The notes under the pieces: model-generated | Seen by the model: only the letters and a program-made list of their open reading frames with translations | Told to the model about the DNA's origin: nothing | The model's database searches: none | Part shown: positions 16,780 to 24,441 of the stretch, in pieces | How the letters are laid out: every line of letters starts with the position of its first letter | Position numbering within the stretch: position 1 is the stretch's first letter | Translations under genes and position numbers: made by a program | Assembly (NCBI GenBank): GCA_964548045.1 | Contig: CAZJQZ010000006.1 | Span: 1-35,085 of the forward strand | Origin: JBGLNL01 sp964548045 | GTDB lineage: Bacteria > Chloroflexota > Dehalococcoidia > SZUA-161 > SpSt-899 | Length of the DNA: 35,085 nucleotides | Direction: 5' to 3'

Positions 16780-18111
16780 ATGTTCGATTCACTATCAGAC
16801 AGGCTTAATGCCGTCTTCAGCAAACTAACCGGCAAGGGCAAGCTCTCCGAAAAGGACGTCGATGAGGCGTTAAGGGAAGTGCGGGTTGCGCTGCTCGAAG
16901 CCGACGTCAACTTCAAGGTGGCCAAAGCATTCATCGCCAGTGTGCGCGAACGGGCGGTGGGCAAAGCGGTGCTGGAAAGCCTCACGCCGGGTCAGCAGAT
17001 AATCAAGATCGTCAACGAAGAACTTATCGCCATGCTGGGCAGCGACCAGAAAAAGCTGGTCCGCGCCGATCCACCTCCAACGATAATCCTGATGGTAGGT
17101 CTTCAGGGCGCCGGCAAAACTACCACCTCATCCAAGCTGGCCCTGCACCTGCGCCGGGGCGGGCAGAAACCGCTCATGGTCGCCGCTGACCCCTATCGAC
17201 CCGCTGCCGTTACTCAGCTTGAAACCCTGGGCAAACAGCTTGATATCCCCGTATACAGCGATGAAAAGACCAAAAACGTGGCGGATATCTGCAAACAGGC
17301 CATGAAACGCGCCAAGGAAATCGATGCCACCACCATCATTCTGGATACCGCCGGACGACTGCACGTCGATGAAGAATTGATGGAAGAACTGGAACGGGTC
17401 AAAAAAGCGCTTACCCCCACTGAAGTTTTGCTCATCGCCGATGCCATGACCGGGCAGGAAGCAGTGAAGATCGCCGACGAGTTCAACTCCAGGGTCGGAC
17501 TCACCGGGGTTATCCTCACCAAAATGGATGGCGACGCCCGCGGCGGGGCGGCTCTTTCACTGACACAGGTTACCGGTGTGCCAATCAAGTTCGTTGGTAT
17601 CGGTGAAAAGTCCGACGCTATCGAACCATTTTATCCTGACCGTATGGCCTCCCGAATACTGGGCATGGGAGATATGCTCACCCTGATCGAAAAGGCTCAG
17701 GAAAGCTTCGATGCCAAAAAGGCGATGGAGCTGGAAAAGAAGGTCCGCAAGGCAAAGTTCAATCTGGAAGATTTCCTTGATCAACTTCAACAGGTCAAGA
17801 AGATGGGATCACTTTCCCAGATCATGGATATGATCCCCGGCATGGGCAAACTCACCAAGAACCTGCCTGCCAACGCCGCTGTGGATGATAATCAGCTAAA
17901 GAAAATCGAGGCCATTGTCCTCTCTATGACTCCAAAGGAACGACAGAACCCGGAAATTATCGATGGCAGCCGCAAGAGAAGAATTGCCCGGGGAAGCGGT
18001 ACAACCCCGCAGGATATCAACCAGTTGCTTAATCAGTTCAAGCAGATGCAGAAAATGATGAAGCAGATGAGTTCGGGCAAAATGCGCGGGCTCAATATCC
18101 CCGGGCTCTAG
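16780..18111 (+). CDS. ffh: Signal recognition particle protein Ffh
   Basis: The SRP54 GTPase (443 aa) binds 4.5S RNA and signal sequences and docks with FtsY at the membrane. The N domain helical bundle covers about 1-90. The G domain has the P-loop GLQGAGKTT (near 107), DTAGRL and TKMDGDARGG. The methionine-rich M domain follows from about 300 and includes SLSQIMDMIPGMGK and a tail with KQMQKMMKQM. The start at 16780 (MFDSLSDRLN) is the family start; 45 bases of in-frame sequence upstream contain the promoter candidate. No SRP RNA gene was seen nearby. Confidence 0.97.
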   Translation: MFDSLSDRLNAVFSKLTGKGKLSEKDVDEALREVRVALLEADVNFKVAKAFIASVRERAVGKAVLESLTPGQQIIKIVNEELIAMLGSDQKKLVRADPPPTIILMVGLQGAGKTTTSSKLALHLRRGGQKPLMVAADPYRPAAVTQLETLGKQLDIPVYSDEKTKNVADICKQAMKRAKEIDATTIILDTAGRLHVDEELMEELERVKKALTPTEVLLIADAMTGQEAVKIADEFNSRVGLTGVILTKMDGDARGGAALSLTQVTGVPIKFVGIGEKSDAIEPFYPDRMASRILGMGDMLTLIEKAQESFDAKKAMELEKKVRKAKFNLEDFLDQLQQVKKMGSLSQIMDMIPGMGKLTKNLPANAAVDDNQLKKIEAIVLSMTPKERQNPEIIDGSRKRRIARGSGTTPQDINQLLNQFKQMQKMMKQMSSGKMRGLNIPGL

Positions 18112-18163
18112 AGTAATTTCCTATTACCTTATCATAAAATACCCCGATTGACATCCATCCTAA

Positions 18164-18212
18164 TAGTTGACATGGCAACTAATTTGCGGTATACTGGTTG
18201 CCAAGGAAACTA
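18164..18212 (+). promoter_or_regulatory. marR promoter with two matching palindromic operators
   Basis: A consensus sigma-70-type promoter is present: TTGACA at 18167-18172, a 17-base spacer, and TATACT at 18190-18195. Two 18-base palindromes with 14 of 18 identical positions flank it. Site 1 (18164-18181) has arms TAGTTG/CAACTA and covers the -35 box. Site 2 (18195-18212) has arms TGGTTG/AAACTA and covers the end of the -10, the start point and the ribosome site. They are 31 bases apart, about three helical turns. This arrangement suggests autorepression by the adjacent MarR protein. Confidence 0.7.
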
Positions 18213-18215
18213 GTT

Positions 18216-18647
18216 ATGACAACAACGCCAGAAAAAGCCTCTGTCATCGTGAGGGGACTACTTAGACTCGGAAGTGATCTGCACCGACTCGGCAACAAGA
18301 TCACCTGGGAATACGGACTCAACCAGCAGCAGTTCGTGGTACTAAGCGAGATCGTGGACAGAGGGCCAATCAACCAGAAACAACTGGTTGGGGGATTGGT
18401 AATTGAAAAATCGAATCTTTCCAAAATCGTCAAGAAATTAACGACCCTGGGGTTAATCAAAAGCTCATCATCCCCGGATGATGGAAGAACCACATTGCTC
18501 AGTGTCACCAAAAAAGGGAAAGCGATCTGGGAAGAATGCATGAAAGATTTCAATGAATGGCAGGCCAATTGGGCAAGTTCTCTCACTAAAGACGAGACCA
18601 ATCAGACAATAAAGGTACTGGAAAGGCTAAAGGGCCTGCCTCTATAA
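18216..18647 (+). CDS. MarR-family transcriptional regulator
   Basis: A 143-aa winged-helix regulator. The helix-turn-helix and wing span about 45-110: the recognition region includes VIEKSNLSKIVKKLTTLGLI and the wing SSPDDGRTTLLSVTKKG, typical of MarR. Flanking helices would form the dimer interface. The ATG at 18216 follows AAGGA; an in-frame TTG at 18198 lies in the operator and is unlikely. It is followed 40 bases later by a FAD oxidoreductase, so it probably controls both itself and that gene. The ligand is unknown. Confidence 0.92.
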   Translation: MTTTPEKASVIVRGLLRLGSDLHRLGNKITWEYGLNQQQFVVLSEIVDRGPINQKQLVGGLVIEKSNLSKIVKKLTTLGLIKSSSSPDDGRTTLLSVTKKGKAIWEECMKDFNEWQANWASSLTKDETNQTIKVLERLKGLPL

Positions 18648-18687
18648 AGGCAGGTTCTATTCTTAAACATTAAACAGGAGGGTTAAA

Positions 18688-20064
18688 ATGGCAGAAAAAT
18701 ACGATCTGGTAGTCATCGGTTCAGGAATGGGTGGATTGAGTTCCGCCGCGCTGGCAGTAAAGAACGGTTATAAGACACTGGTCCTGGAGAGCCTGGGACA
18801 GGTAGGAGGCCGATATTCCACTTTTGAGGTCGAAGGGTGCAAGTGCCTGACCGGCGCCTGTGTTATCCACTACTCCGGCTGGGTTCCCAAGATATTCAAG
18901 GAAGTCGGTCTGAAGATGGAACTCCGTGATGCCCAGGAAGTATTTTACAACGTTAAGGGAGAGGAGTTCCCCGTACCGCTGGAAAACCGGGTAACGGCCC
19001 TGTTCGATATCTGCAACCGAGTTGGAGGAGCCGACGGGAAAGCTAAAAACATCGGGGCAGGAATGGTTAAAGAAGTAAGCTCCAAGAAGCTCTCCGGCAT
19101 GTTCGGCAAGGCAGTCATGGACCCGAAAGGGGTTGGCGGCCTCACCATCAAAGAGTGGCTGATGCAATATACGGATGACCCGATATCCCATGCCCTGTTC
19201 GATTCACTGGCCATCGGCTGGGTAGTGGCCCACTCTTATGAGATACCGGCTTCCGAATACTTCAATTTCATGGCTACCATGAAAGGGATGAATGATATCG
19301 GCCTTTCGCCGCTGGGCAACAAACACAATATGGAAATGCTGGCGGGTTTCGTCAAAAACAAGGGTGATATCTGGCTGGGCAGTCCGGTCACCAAGATCAA
19401 CATCAAAAACAAGCAGGCAACCAGCGTGGTCTGCAAGAAAGAGGGCGGCGAGGAAGTCGAGATTGAGTGTAAAGCAGTCATCAGCAACTGCGGCCCGACA
19501 CTCACTGCCCAACTCGCCGATCAGGTAGACTACACGGACGATTATTTGAGAGATATGCGCGTTAAGCTCCGCCCCATCCCGACCGTGATGATGCATGTAG
19601 CCAGCAACGAAAAACTGGCCATGCCCGGCGGCGAGCACGGCATGGAACTGGTGGCTGGAATGCGCCGGATCATGTGTGCCGTCCCGCTGACTAATACCTG
19701 CCCTGAGCTGGCACCAAAAGATACATTCCTTTATCACTATGTAGGTATGCCTAAATCCACCCTGACACCCATGGATCCGGATGAGGAAATCAGACAGTGC
19801 ATGGCTGACCTGCACGATCTTTATCCCCGGTTCGACAATGTAGCCAAGGTAATCAGTATTGAGGCACGCAACTGCGATGATAACCTGAATTATGGCCGAA
19901 GCTGGCAGGCCGCCCCCTATCAGATGCAGCGTGAGACGCCCATTAAAAATATGTGGTGCGTAGGTGACGGCAACCAATCGAAGGGTTACTGTGGAACCTC
20001 CGGCAGTGCCGAAGGCGCCTTTAAAGTTGCGGATGCGCTAAAAAAGACCGTTAAACCCGGTTAG
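18688..20064 (+). CDS. FAD-dependent oxidoreductase, phytoene-desaturase-like
   Basis: A 458-aa NAD(P)/FAD-dependent oxidoreductase of the COG1233 (phytoene dehydrogenase-related) type. The N-terminal dinucleotide fold has VVIGSGMGGLSSA (8-20) and ends in an acidic VLES strand followed by GQVGGR. The C-terminal FAD contact region reads WCVGDGNQSKGYCGTSGSAEGA. The substrate cannot be told from sequence; neighbours give no carotenoid genes. It has a strong AGGAGGG ribosome site and follows marR closely, so it is a likely MarR-controlled target. Two terminators follow it. Confidence 0.85.
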   Translation: MAEKYDLVVIGSGMGGLSSAALAVKNGYKTLVLESLGQVGGRYSTFEVEGCKCLTGACVIHYSGWVPKIFKEVGLKMELRDAQEVFYNVKGEEFPVPLENRVTALFDICNRVGGADGKAKNIGAGMVKEVSSKKLSGMFGKAVMDPKGVGGLTIKEWLMQYTDDPISHALFDSLAIGWVVAHSYEIPASEYFNFMATMKGMNDIGLSPLGNKHNMEMLAGFVKNKGDIWLGSPVTKINIKNKQATSVVCKKEGGEEVEIECKAVISNCGPTLTAQLADQVDYTDDYLRDMRVKLRPIPTVMMHVASNEKLAMPGGEHGMELVAGMRRIMCAVPLTNTCPELAPKDTFLYHYVGMPKSTLTPMDPDEEIRQCMADLHDLYPRFDNVAKVISIEARNCDDNLNYGRSWQAAPYQMQRETPIKNMWCVGDGNQSKGYCGTSGSAEGAFKVADALKKTVKPG

Positions 20065-20155
20065 TGCTTTGCCAAATATTGATTTGAAAAACCGGCAGTG
20101 CTAAACAAGTAGATACAGCTCGACGTTCCATTTCAAAGTAAGCAGCCGCAGTGAA

Positions 20156-20193
20156 TATTCAAGCATCTGGGTTGTTTTTGAATAGTTTTTTTT
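20156..20193 (+). terminator. Weak terminator after the FAD oxidoreductase
   Basis: TATTCAA (20156-20162) and TTGAATA (20178-20184) pair perfectly around a 15-base loop, then G and eight T residues (20186-20193). The stem is AT-rich, so efficiency is doubtful. Confidence 0.4.
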
Positions 20194-20204
20194 GAGTCGC
20201 AATC

Positions 20205-20250
20205 AATACAGTCAGAATCTGCAGGACGCGTTGCAGATTCTGACTGTATT
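20205..20250. terminator. Long perfect inverted repeat, probable terminator
   Basis: A 19-base arm (20205-20223, starting AATACAGTCAG) is the exact reverse complement of 20232-20250, with an 8-base loop. The following sequence is TGTTTTCG, a short T-rich run. The stem is longer than most intrinsic terminators. It may serve the FAD oxidoreductase unit, or it may be a relic of a mobile element, as a transposase fragment lies next to it. Confidence 0.6.
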
Positions 20251-20339
20251 TGTTTTCGCATTTAAGGTAATACATACTTCAGGCGGAAGAGAGCACTGGA
20301 GTAGCAGTGTTCAAGAGTCACTCATAAACTGATTTACAT

Positions 20340-20460
20340 CCTTCTCTCTATATACCTTCCCAGAGCTTCGTCCTTTAGTGGGCTGCGGGCACCCGCACAA
20401 AAGTGGCAATCTCCTTCTGTCTCGATCCACAGCAATCCACATCCAAGAAATGGCTTTTTT
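20340..20460 (-). pseudogene. Decayed IS1-family transposase fragment
   Basis: Read on the minus strand, one frame gives KKAISWMWIAVDR (the aspartate codon at 20425-20427), matching the W-x-W-x-A-x-D-R segment around the first catalytic acid of IS1-family transposases. The next frame continues with QKEIATFV (from about 20419) and, after an in-frame TAA, KLWEGI (near 20351-20371), both matching the following part of the same family. So at least one frameshift and two stops separate recognisable pieces. Flanking sequence (20251-20603) holds nothing else I can identify. The call rests on motif memory, not an alignment. Confidence 0.55.
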
Positions 20461-20603
20461 CGCCTCATAAGCATCGCGGTTAATTGAAATGCGACCTCAG
20501 AAATTAGTGTTTACCCCCATATTTTTTTCAGGTTTTCTTAATTGTAGTATTAGTAGTTTCAGTTAAACTGAAAGTAAGGTTATTCTTAATGCTGGGAGGC
20601 AAT

Positions 20604-20843
20604 ATGAATTGCTGGGAATATATGAAATGCGGGCGCGAGCCGGGAGGGAGTGAAGTTGCAATATATGGAGTTTGCCCGGCATATCCTAATTGGGGCCAGC
20701 GCTGTGCACGAGTGGCAGGCACCTTAAACGGCAAAGAGGCCGAAGGTTTGTTTATTAATCTTAAAGAAATACCTAATTGCAATCATTGCAGTTTCTATAA
20801 CAGTGAACACTATATCAAAGGCCTAATGGATCTGGTGAAATAA
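20604..20843 (+). CDS. Small two-CW domain protein
   Basis: A 79-aa cysteine-rich protein of the two-CW type. It starts MNCWEYMKCGREPGG and continues with GVCPAYPNWGQRCARVAGTL, giving paired Cys-Trp-rich motifs, and ends with NCNHCSFY. The cysteines suggest metal or cluster binding, but the function of the family is not established. An upstream ATG at 20589 is possible, but GGGAGG lies just before the ATG at 20604. It ends 23 bases before a strong bidirectional terminator and seems to be a single-gene unit. Confidence 0.75.
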   Translation: MNCWEYMKCGREPGGSEVAIYGVCPAYPNWGQRCARVAGTLNGKEAEGLFINLKEIPNCNHCSFYNSEHYIKGLMDLVK

Positions 20844-20866
20844 TTGATCTTTCTCTGACGAAATAA

Positions 20867-20895
20867 AAAAGGCGGGGCAAAATGCCCCGCCTTTT
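20867..20895. terminator. Bidirectional intrinsic terminator
   Basis: A 13-base perfect stem, AAAAGGCGGGGCA (20867-20879) with TGCCCCGCCTTTT (20883-20895), closes on a 3-base loop. The T-run on one strand and A-run on the other let it stop both the plus-strand two-CW gene and the minus-strand transporter operon. Confidence 0.92.
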
Positions 20896-20918
20896 CTGTG
20901 TTGCCTTTGCAACTCGAT

Positions 20919-21983
20919 TTATTCCGCAGCAGCTTTAGCCGCCTCAATCCAGGAATCGAATAATGCCTGATTATCTTCTACCCAGTCCTCGGCATGGCGG
21001 ACAATATCCTCGGGACTATCTTCTCCATCGAACATTTTGGCGTTCTGGACAAAGATGTCGGCCAGGGGAATTTCCATTGCATCGAACAGGGCCCCCGCTG
21101 CCGGGTTATCGGCCAGGAAGTTGTTGTTGGCTATTACCGCAAGGTCATCTGCTACCAGACCCATCATACAGGGATCATTGACACATCCTTCCACACCGGG
21201 GACTGAGACCATGTCCAGGAACTCCTGCTGTTCTTCCGGCAGGGCAGGGAACGGCACCTCAATCCAGACAACATCTTCCCCGGGGATCAATTTACCAACT
21301 GTCCAGTTCGGGGTCCATGTGTAGAAAAAGATGGATTCGCCCTGCTGGTACCGTGCTATGGCATCTGCCATGGAGACCGAATACTCTGCTTTGATGGGCT
21401 CAATGACGTCCGTCAACTCATAGGCATCCAAGTGGAAATCAATCATCAGTTCGCACCCCCATCCGGGCGGGCAGGCTACCATATTGGCTTTGCCGTTTCC
21501 GTCCGTATCAAAGAGGGCAGCGATATCGGGGTTTTTGAAGTCATCGAGGTTGGTGATACCGTATTCATCTGCGGTCTTCTTATCAATCAGGTAACCCTGC
21601 AGGGCGCCACCCTTGGCCACATATCCAGCAATGGTCGTCTCCTCTTCGATATCTTTCAAATACGGCTGATGCAGCATTACCCATACGTTAGCCCAGAAAT
21701 CTACATCGCCCTGTTTGACTGCCTGATAGAACGCCTGGTTTTCGAGCATTACCGGGTCTTCCACATTGTAGCCGAGTGCTTCAAGCGCCTTGATGTAGAT
21801 TTCGATCTGGAACCAGCCGGTGTCCCAAGTAGCCTTGGCTGGTTCCACGGTGACTCCCTTGCCTGGTAGATCTGGCTCGGCGGTCTCGTCATCGTCACAG
21901 GCAATCGCAACCAGCATAAGGCTAGCTATCAAAGCAATGCTCAGCACCATTAATAGTAAAGATTTCAGTTTTTCGATTTTCAT
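20919..21983 (-). CDS. Glycine betaine/quaternary amine ABC transporter substrate-binding lipoprotein
   Basis: An OpuAC/ProX-type binding protein (354 aa) expected outside the membrane. The N-terminus has KIEKLK, a hydrophobic stretch and a lipobox ending AIAC with the lipidated cysteine at C29, then an acidic DDDE linker. The ligand domain has many tryptophans (ATWDTGWFQ, DFWANVWVM, FYTWTPNWTVG), consistent with an aromatic cage for a quaternary ammonium group. I start at the ATG at 21983, nine bases after GGAGG; an ATG two codons earlier (21989) is also possible. It is the last gene of the transporter set, just before the terminator. Confidence 0.92.
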   Translation of the reverse strand: MKIEKLKSLLLMVLSIALIASLMLVAIACDDDETAEPDLPGKGVTVEPAKATWDTGWFQIEIYIKALEALGYNVEDPVMLENQAFYQAVKQGDVDFWANVWVMLHQPYLKDIEEETTIAGYVAKGGALQGYLIDKKTADEYGITNLDDFKNPDIAALFDTDGNGKANMVACPPGWGCELMIDFHLDAYELTDVIEPIKAEYSVSMADAIARYQQGESIFFYTWTPNWTVGKLIPGEDVVWIEVPFPALPEEQQEFLDMVSVPGVEGCVNDPCMMGLVADDLAVIANNNFLADNPAAGALFDAMEIPLADIFVQNAKMFDGEDSPEDIVRHAEDWVEDNQALFDSWIEAAKAAAE

Positions 21984-22052
21984 TTCCATATCCCTCCTTG
22001 CAGTTTACTAATAAAGATCGCTATCAGATATATGAGTTATTTTACCGTGTTA

Positions 22053-23003
22053 TCACCCCCTTTTCTCATATTTATCGTTCAAGAGTATTTTCGGTGGAAT
22101 GAACATAACGGCCAGACCCAAGAGGCTTCTTAATGGTTTGGCGTGTTTAGAGCTATCAGGCTCAGCGAGAGACTGGGTGATGCGGTCGAGAATGATGGCC
22201 AGAATAACGATACTGAAACCGGAAGTGAGGCCCATTCCGATTTTAATTCTTCCCAAAGCTACGCGGACATCCTCGCCCAGCCCACCGCCACCGATAAGGG
22301 CTGCAATGACCACCATCGAAAGAGCCAGCATCAATGTCTGATTGAGTCCGGCCATTATAGTTCGCAGGGCAAGCGGAATTTGTACATTCCATAAAACCTG
22401 CATGGAGGTGGAACCGAATGCGTAAGAGGCTTCTATCAGTTCGGGATCAACCTGCCGTATCCCCAGATTGGTGAGCCTGATGATTGGCGGAAGCGCAAAA
22501 ATAATGGTGGCAATAACCCCCGGTACTGGCCCGATGCCGAATAGCATTACTATGGGGACAAGATACACAAAGGCCGGGATCGTCTGCATCATGTCCAGCA
22601 ATGGCCTGGTGACAATTGCGAATCTATCGCTACGTGCGGCCACAATTCCCACTGGTACGCCAATCAGGACACAAAAGGCGACGGCGGTCAATACCATCGC
22701 CAGTGTTTGCATGGTATGCTCCCAGTATCCCATGAAGCCGATGAGCAACATGCCGCCTAAGCTGAACAACGCCACCCGCCATCCGGCTGAAAGCCATGCG
22801 ATGATACCAAGTATGATCACAAAGGCGATAGGAGGCAGCCAGAGCAGGATGTCTTCTTCAAGGAAATCGTATAATGTTTCAATGGGGACTTTGACATCCC
22901 GAAAGAATTCACCAAAATTGGGGACCAGCCAGTCGTTGACGAAATCATCGATCCAGTCCTCAAAAGGAAGTGTGTATTCTTTAAATGGAAACGGCTGCCC
23001 CAT
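22053..23003 (-). CDS. Glycine betaine/proline-type ABC transporter permease
   Basis: A 316-aa inner-membrane permease of the ProW/OpuAB type. The first 50 residues are a soluble, amphipathic segment (PFEDWIDDFVNDWLVPNFG), followed by about seven hydrophobic segments. The loop that contacts the ATPase is around EASYAFGSTSMQVLWNVQIPLA, close to the EAA motif. The ATG overlaps the TAA of the ATPase gene by one base (TAATG), so translation is coupled. Confidence 0.93.
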   Translation of the reverse strand: MGQPFPFKEYTLPFEDWIDDFVNDWLVPNFGEFFRDVKVPIETLYDFLEEDILLWLPPIAFVIILGIIAWLSAGWRVALFSLGGMLLIGFMGYWEHTMQTLAMVLTAVAFCVLIGVPVGIVAARSDRFAIVTRPLLDMMQTIPAFVYLVPIVMLFGIGPVPGVIATIIFALPPIIRLTNLGIRQVDPELIEASYAFGSTSMQVLWNVQIPLALRTIMAGLNQTLMLALSMVVIAALIGGGGLGEDVRVALGRIKIGMGLTSGFSIVILAIILDRITQSLAEPDSSKHAKPLRSLLGLAVMFIPPKILLNDKYEKRG

Positions 23004-24289
23004 TATTTATCGACCTCGAAGCTCTGGGATACACGGCCTTCCATCGTTTCATCAGAGATTCCGTTGGCCGCGGCACTGACGGTTTTATCGGTATCTTTAT
23101 CGCCCGCTTCGACGAAGCTGGCGACGTTGGCCAGGATATCGAACTGGGTAATGAACCCCACCATCTGCCCATCGTCATTGAGCACGGCAATGGGCAATCC
23201 TGTTGCTGCCGCGCTGTATATCTCGGCCAGGGGAGTTTCGGGGGAGGTTTGCGGGAATTCCCGGCGCATTATCTTGTCGAGGTCACGCTGATTATTGCGT
23301 GCTGCGGTGGCTACGTCCTGATCGATGACCAGCCCAATCGGTTTGTTACGGTCGTCGACCACGAACAATCCGTCCCTGCCCAGTTCCCTCATGCGGAACA
23401 TGGCGGCGCGAACCTGATCCCGATCCAGCCGCAGCGATTCCGGTCTGCGCATCACCGATCCGACCGTGATGACCCTTCCCCGATCCACGTCCTGGGTGAA
23501 AGCAGTCACGTAATCATCGGCCGGGTTATCTACGATGTCCTCCGGGGTGCCCAGTTGCACGATCCGCCCGTCCTTCATGATAGCCACGTGGTCACCCATC
23601 TTCAGGGCTTCGCTGAGGTCGTGGGTGATGAAGATGATGGTCTTTTTGACGGTGCGCTGTAATTGCAGCAGTTCATCCTGCATCTCACGCCGGATGAGCG
23701 GATCTAGGGCGCTGAAAGGTTCGTCCATCAGCAGGACCTCCGGATCGGTGGCCAGCCCCCGGGCCAGCCCGACCCGCTGCTGCATGCCTCCGCTCAAATC
23801 CCCGGGATATCGGTTCTCCCACCCCGTCAGCCCCACCATTTCGAGCGAATTCATGGCTGTTTCCCGACGTTCTTTCCTAGGCATTCCGCGCATCTTCAGA
23901 CCATATTCCACATTCTGCACCACGGTTCGGTGCGGGAAAAGTCCAAAATGCTGAAAGACCATAGCCAGTTTGGTTCGGCGGATTTCCTTGAGGCGCTTGT
24001 ATGCCAGCCGTGAAATTTCTTCATCGTCTACATAGACGCTGCCGGCGGTTGGGTTAATCAATCGGTTGATACAGCGGATTAAAGTGGATTTTCCGGAGCC
24101 GGATAGCCCCATCACCATGAATATCTCACCTTCTCCCACGGAAAAAGAAACATCGGCCATACCGACAACATGGCCGGTTTCACGCAGGATATCTTCTTTG
24201 GAAGCGCCTTCCTCAAGTCGTTTGAGGGCTTCCTGGGGAGATTTGCCGAAGATCTTGTAGAGGTTTTCTACTCGTACTTTGGCTGGCAA
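23003..24289 (-). CDS. Glycine betaine/proline-type ABC transporter ATPase with CBS domains
   Basis: A 428-aa ProV/OpuAA-type ATPase. It has Walker A GLSGSGKST (61-69), the signature LSGGMQQRVGLARGLA (near 165), Walker B VLLMDEPFSALDP and the switch histidine in FITHDLSEA. Two C-terminal CBS modules (about 290-410) include GLFVVDDRNKPIGLV and PIAVLNDDGQMVGFIT. In OpuA the CBS domains sense ionic strength or nucleotides and gate transport. The start is TTG at 24289 with AAGGAG five bases upstream. A promoter candidate lies in front, so the transporter may be expressed apart from the upstream methyltransferase genes. Confidence 0.94.
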   Translation of the reverse strand: MPAKVRVENLYKIFGKSPQEALKRLEEGASKEDILRETGHVVGMADVSFSVGEGEIFMVMGLSGSGKSTLIRCINRLINPTAGSVYVDDEEISRLAYKRLKEIRRTKLAMVFQHFGLFPHRTVVQNVEYGLKMRGMPRKERRETAMNSLEMVGLTGWENRYPGDLSGGMQQRVGLARGLATDPEVLLMDEPFSALDPLIRREMQDELLQLQRTVKKTIIFITHDLSEALKMGDHVAIMKDGRIVQLGTPEDIVDNPADDYVTAFTQDVDRGRVITVGSVMRRPESLRLDRDQVRAAMFRMRELGRDGLFVVDDRNKPIGLVIDQDVATAARNNQRDLDKIMRREFPQTSPETPLAEIYSAAATGLPIAVLNDDGQMVGFITQFDILANVASFVEAGDKDTDKTVSAAANGISDETMEGRVSQSFEVDK

Positions 24290-24325
24290 AATTCTCCTTT
24301 GATGCCACTACAGGGCACCGTTTCT

Positions 24326-24354
24326 AATATACCAATGTCGAAAGGTAGTTGCAA
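24326..24354 (-). promoter_or_regulatory. Candidate internal promoter for the ABC transporter genes
   Basis: On the minus strand, TTGCAA (24354-24349) and TATATT (24331-24326) are exactly 17 bases apart, about 37 bases before the TTG start. In the same 152-base gap, CCCCTT/AAGGGG (24438-24454) forms a small hairpin across the stop codon of the upstream AsnB-like gene. Confidence 0.5.
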
Positions 24355-24441
24355 ACTCTGCCTGCGCTTTCGGGCGTGGACTGCTGCCGGGACGTCCTTT
24401 ATGCACCGGCGCAATTTATGATGTTAAAGTGGATATTCCCC

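Noticed and set aside
19204..19977. 257-codon open frame antisense to the FAD oxidoreductase
   Set aside because: His/Val-rich translation typical of a shadow frame; the sense gene has clear FAD motifs.
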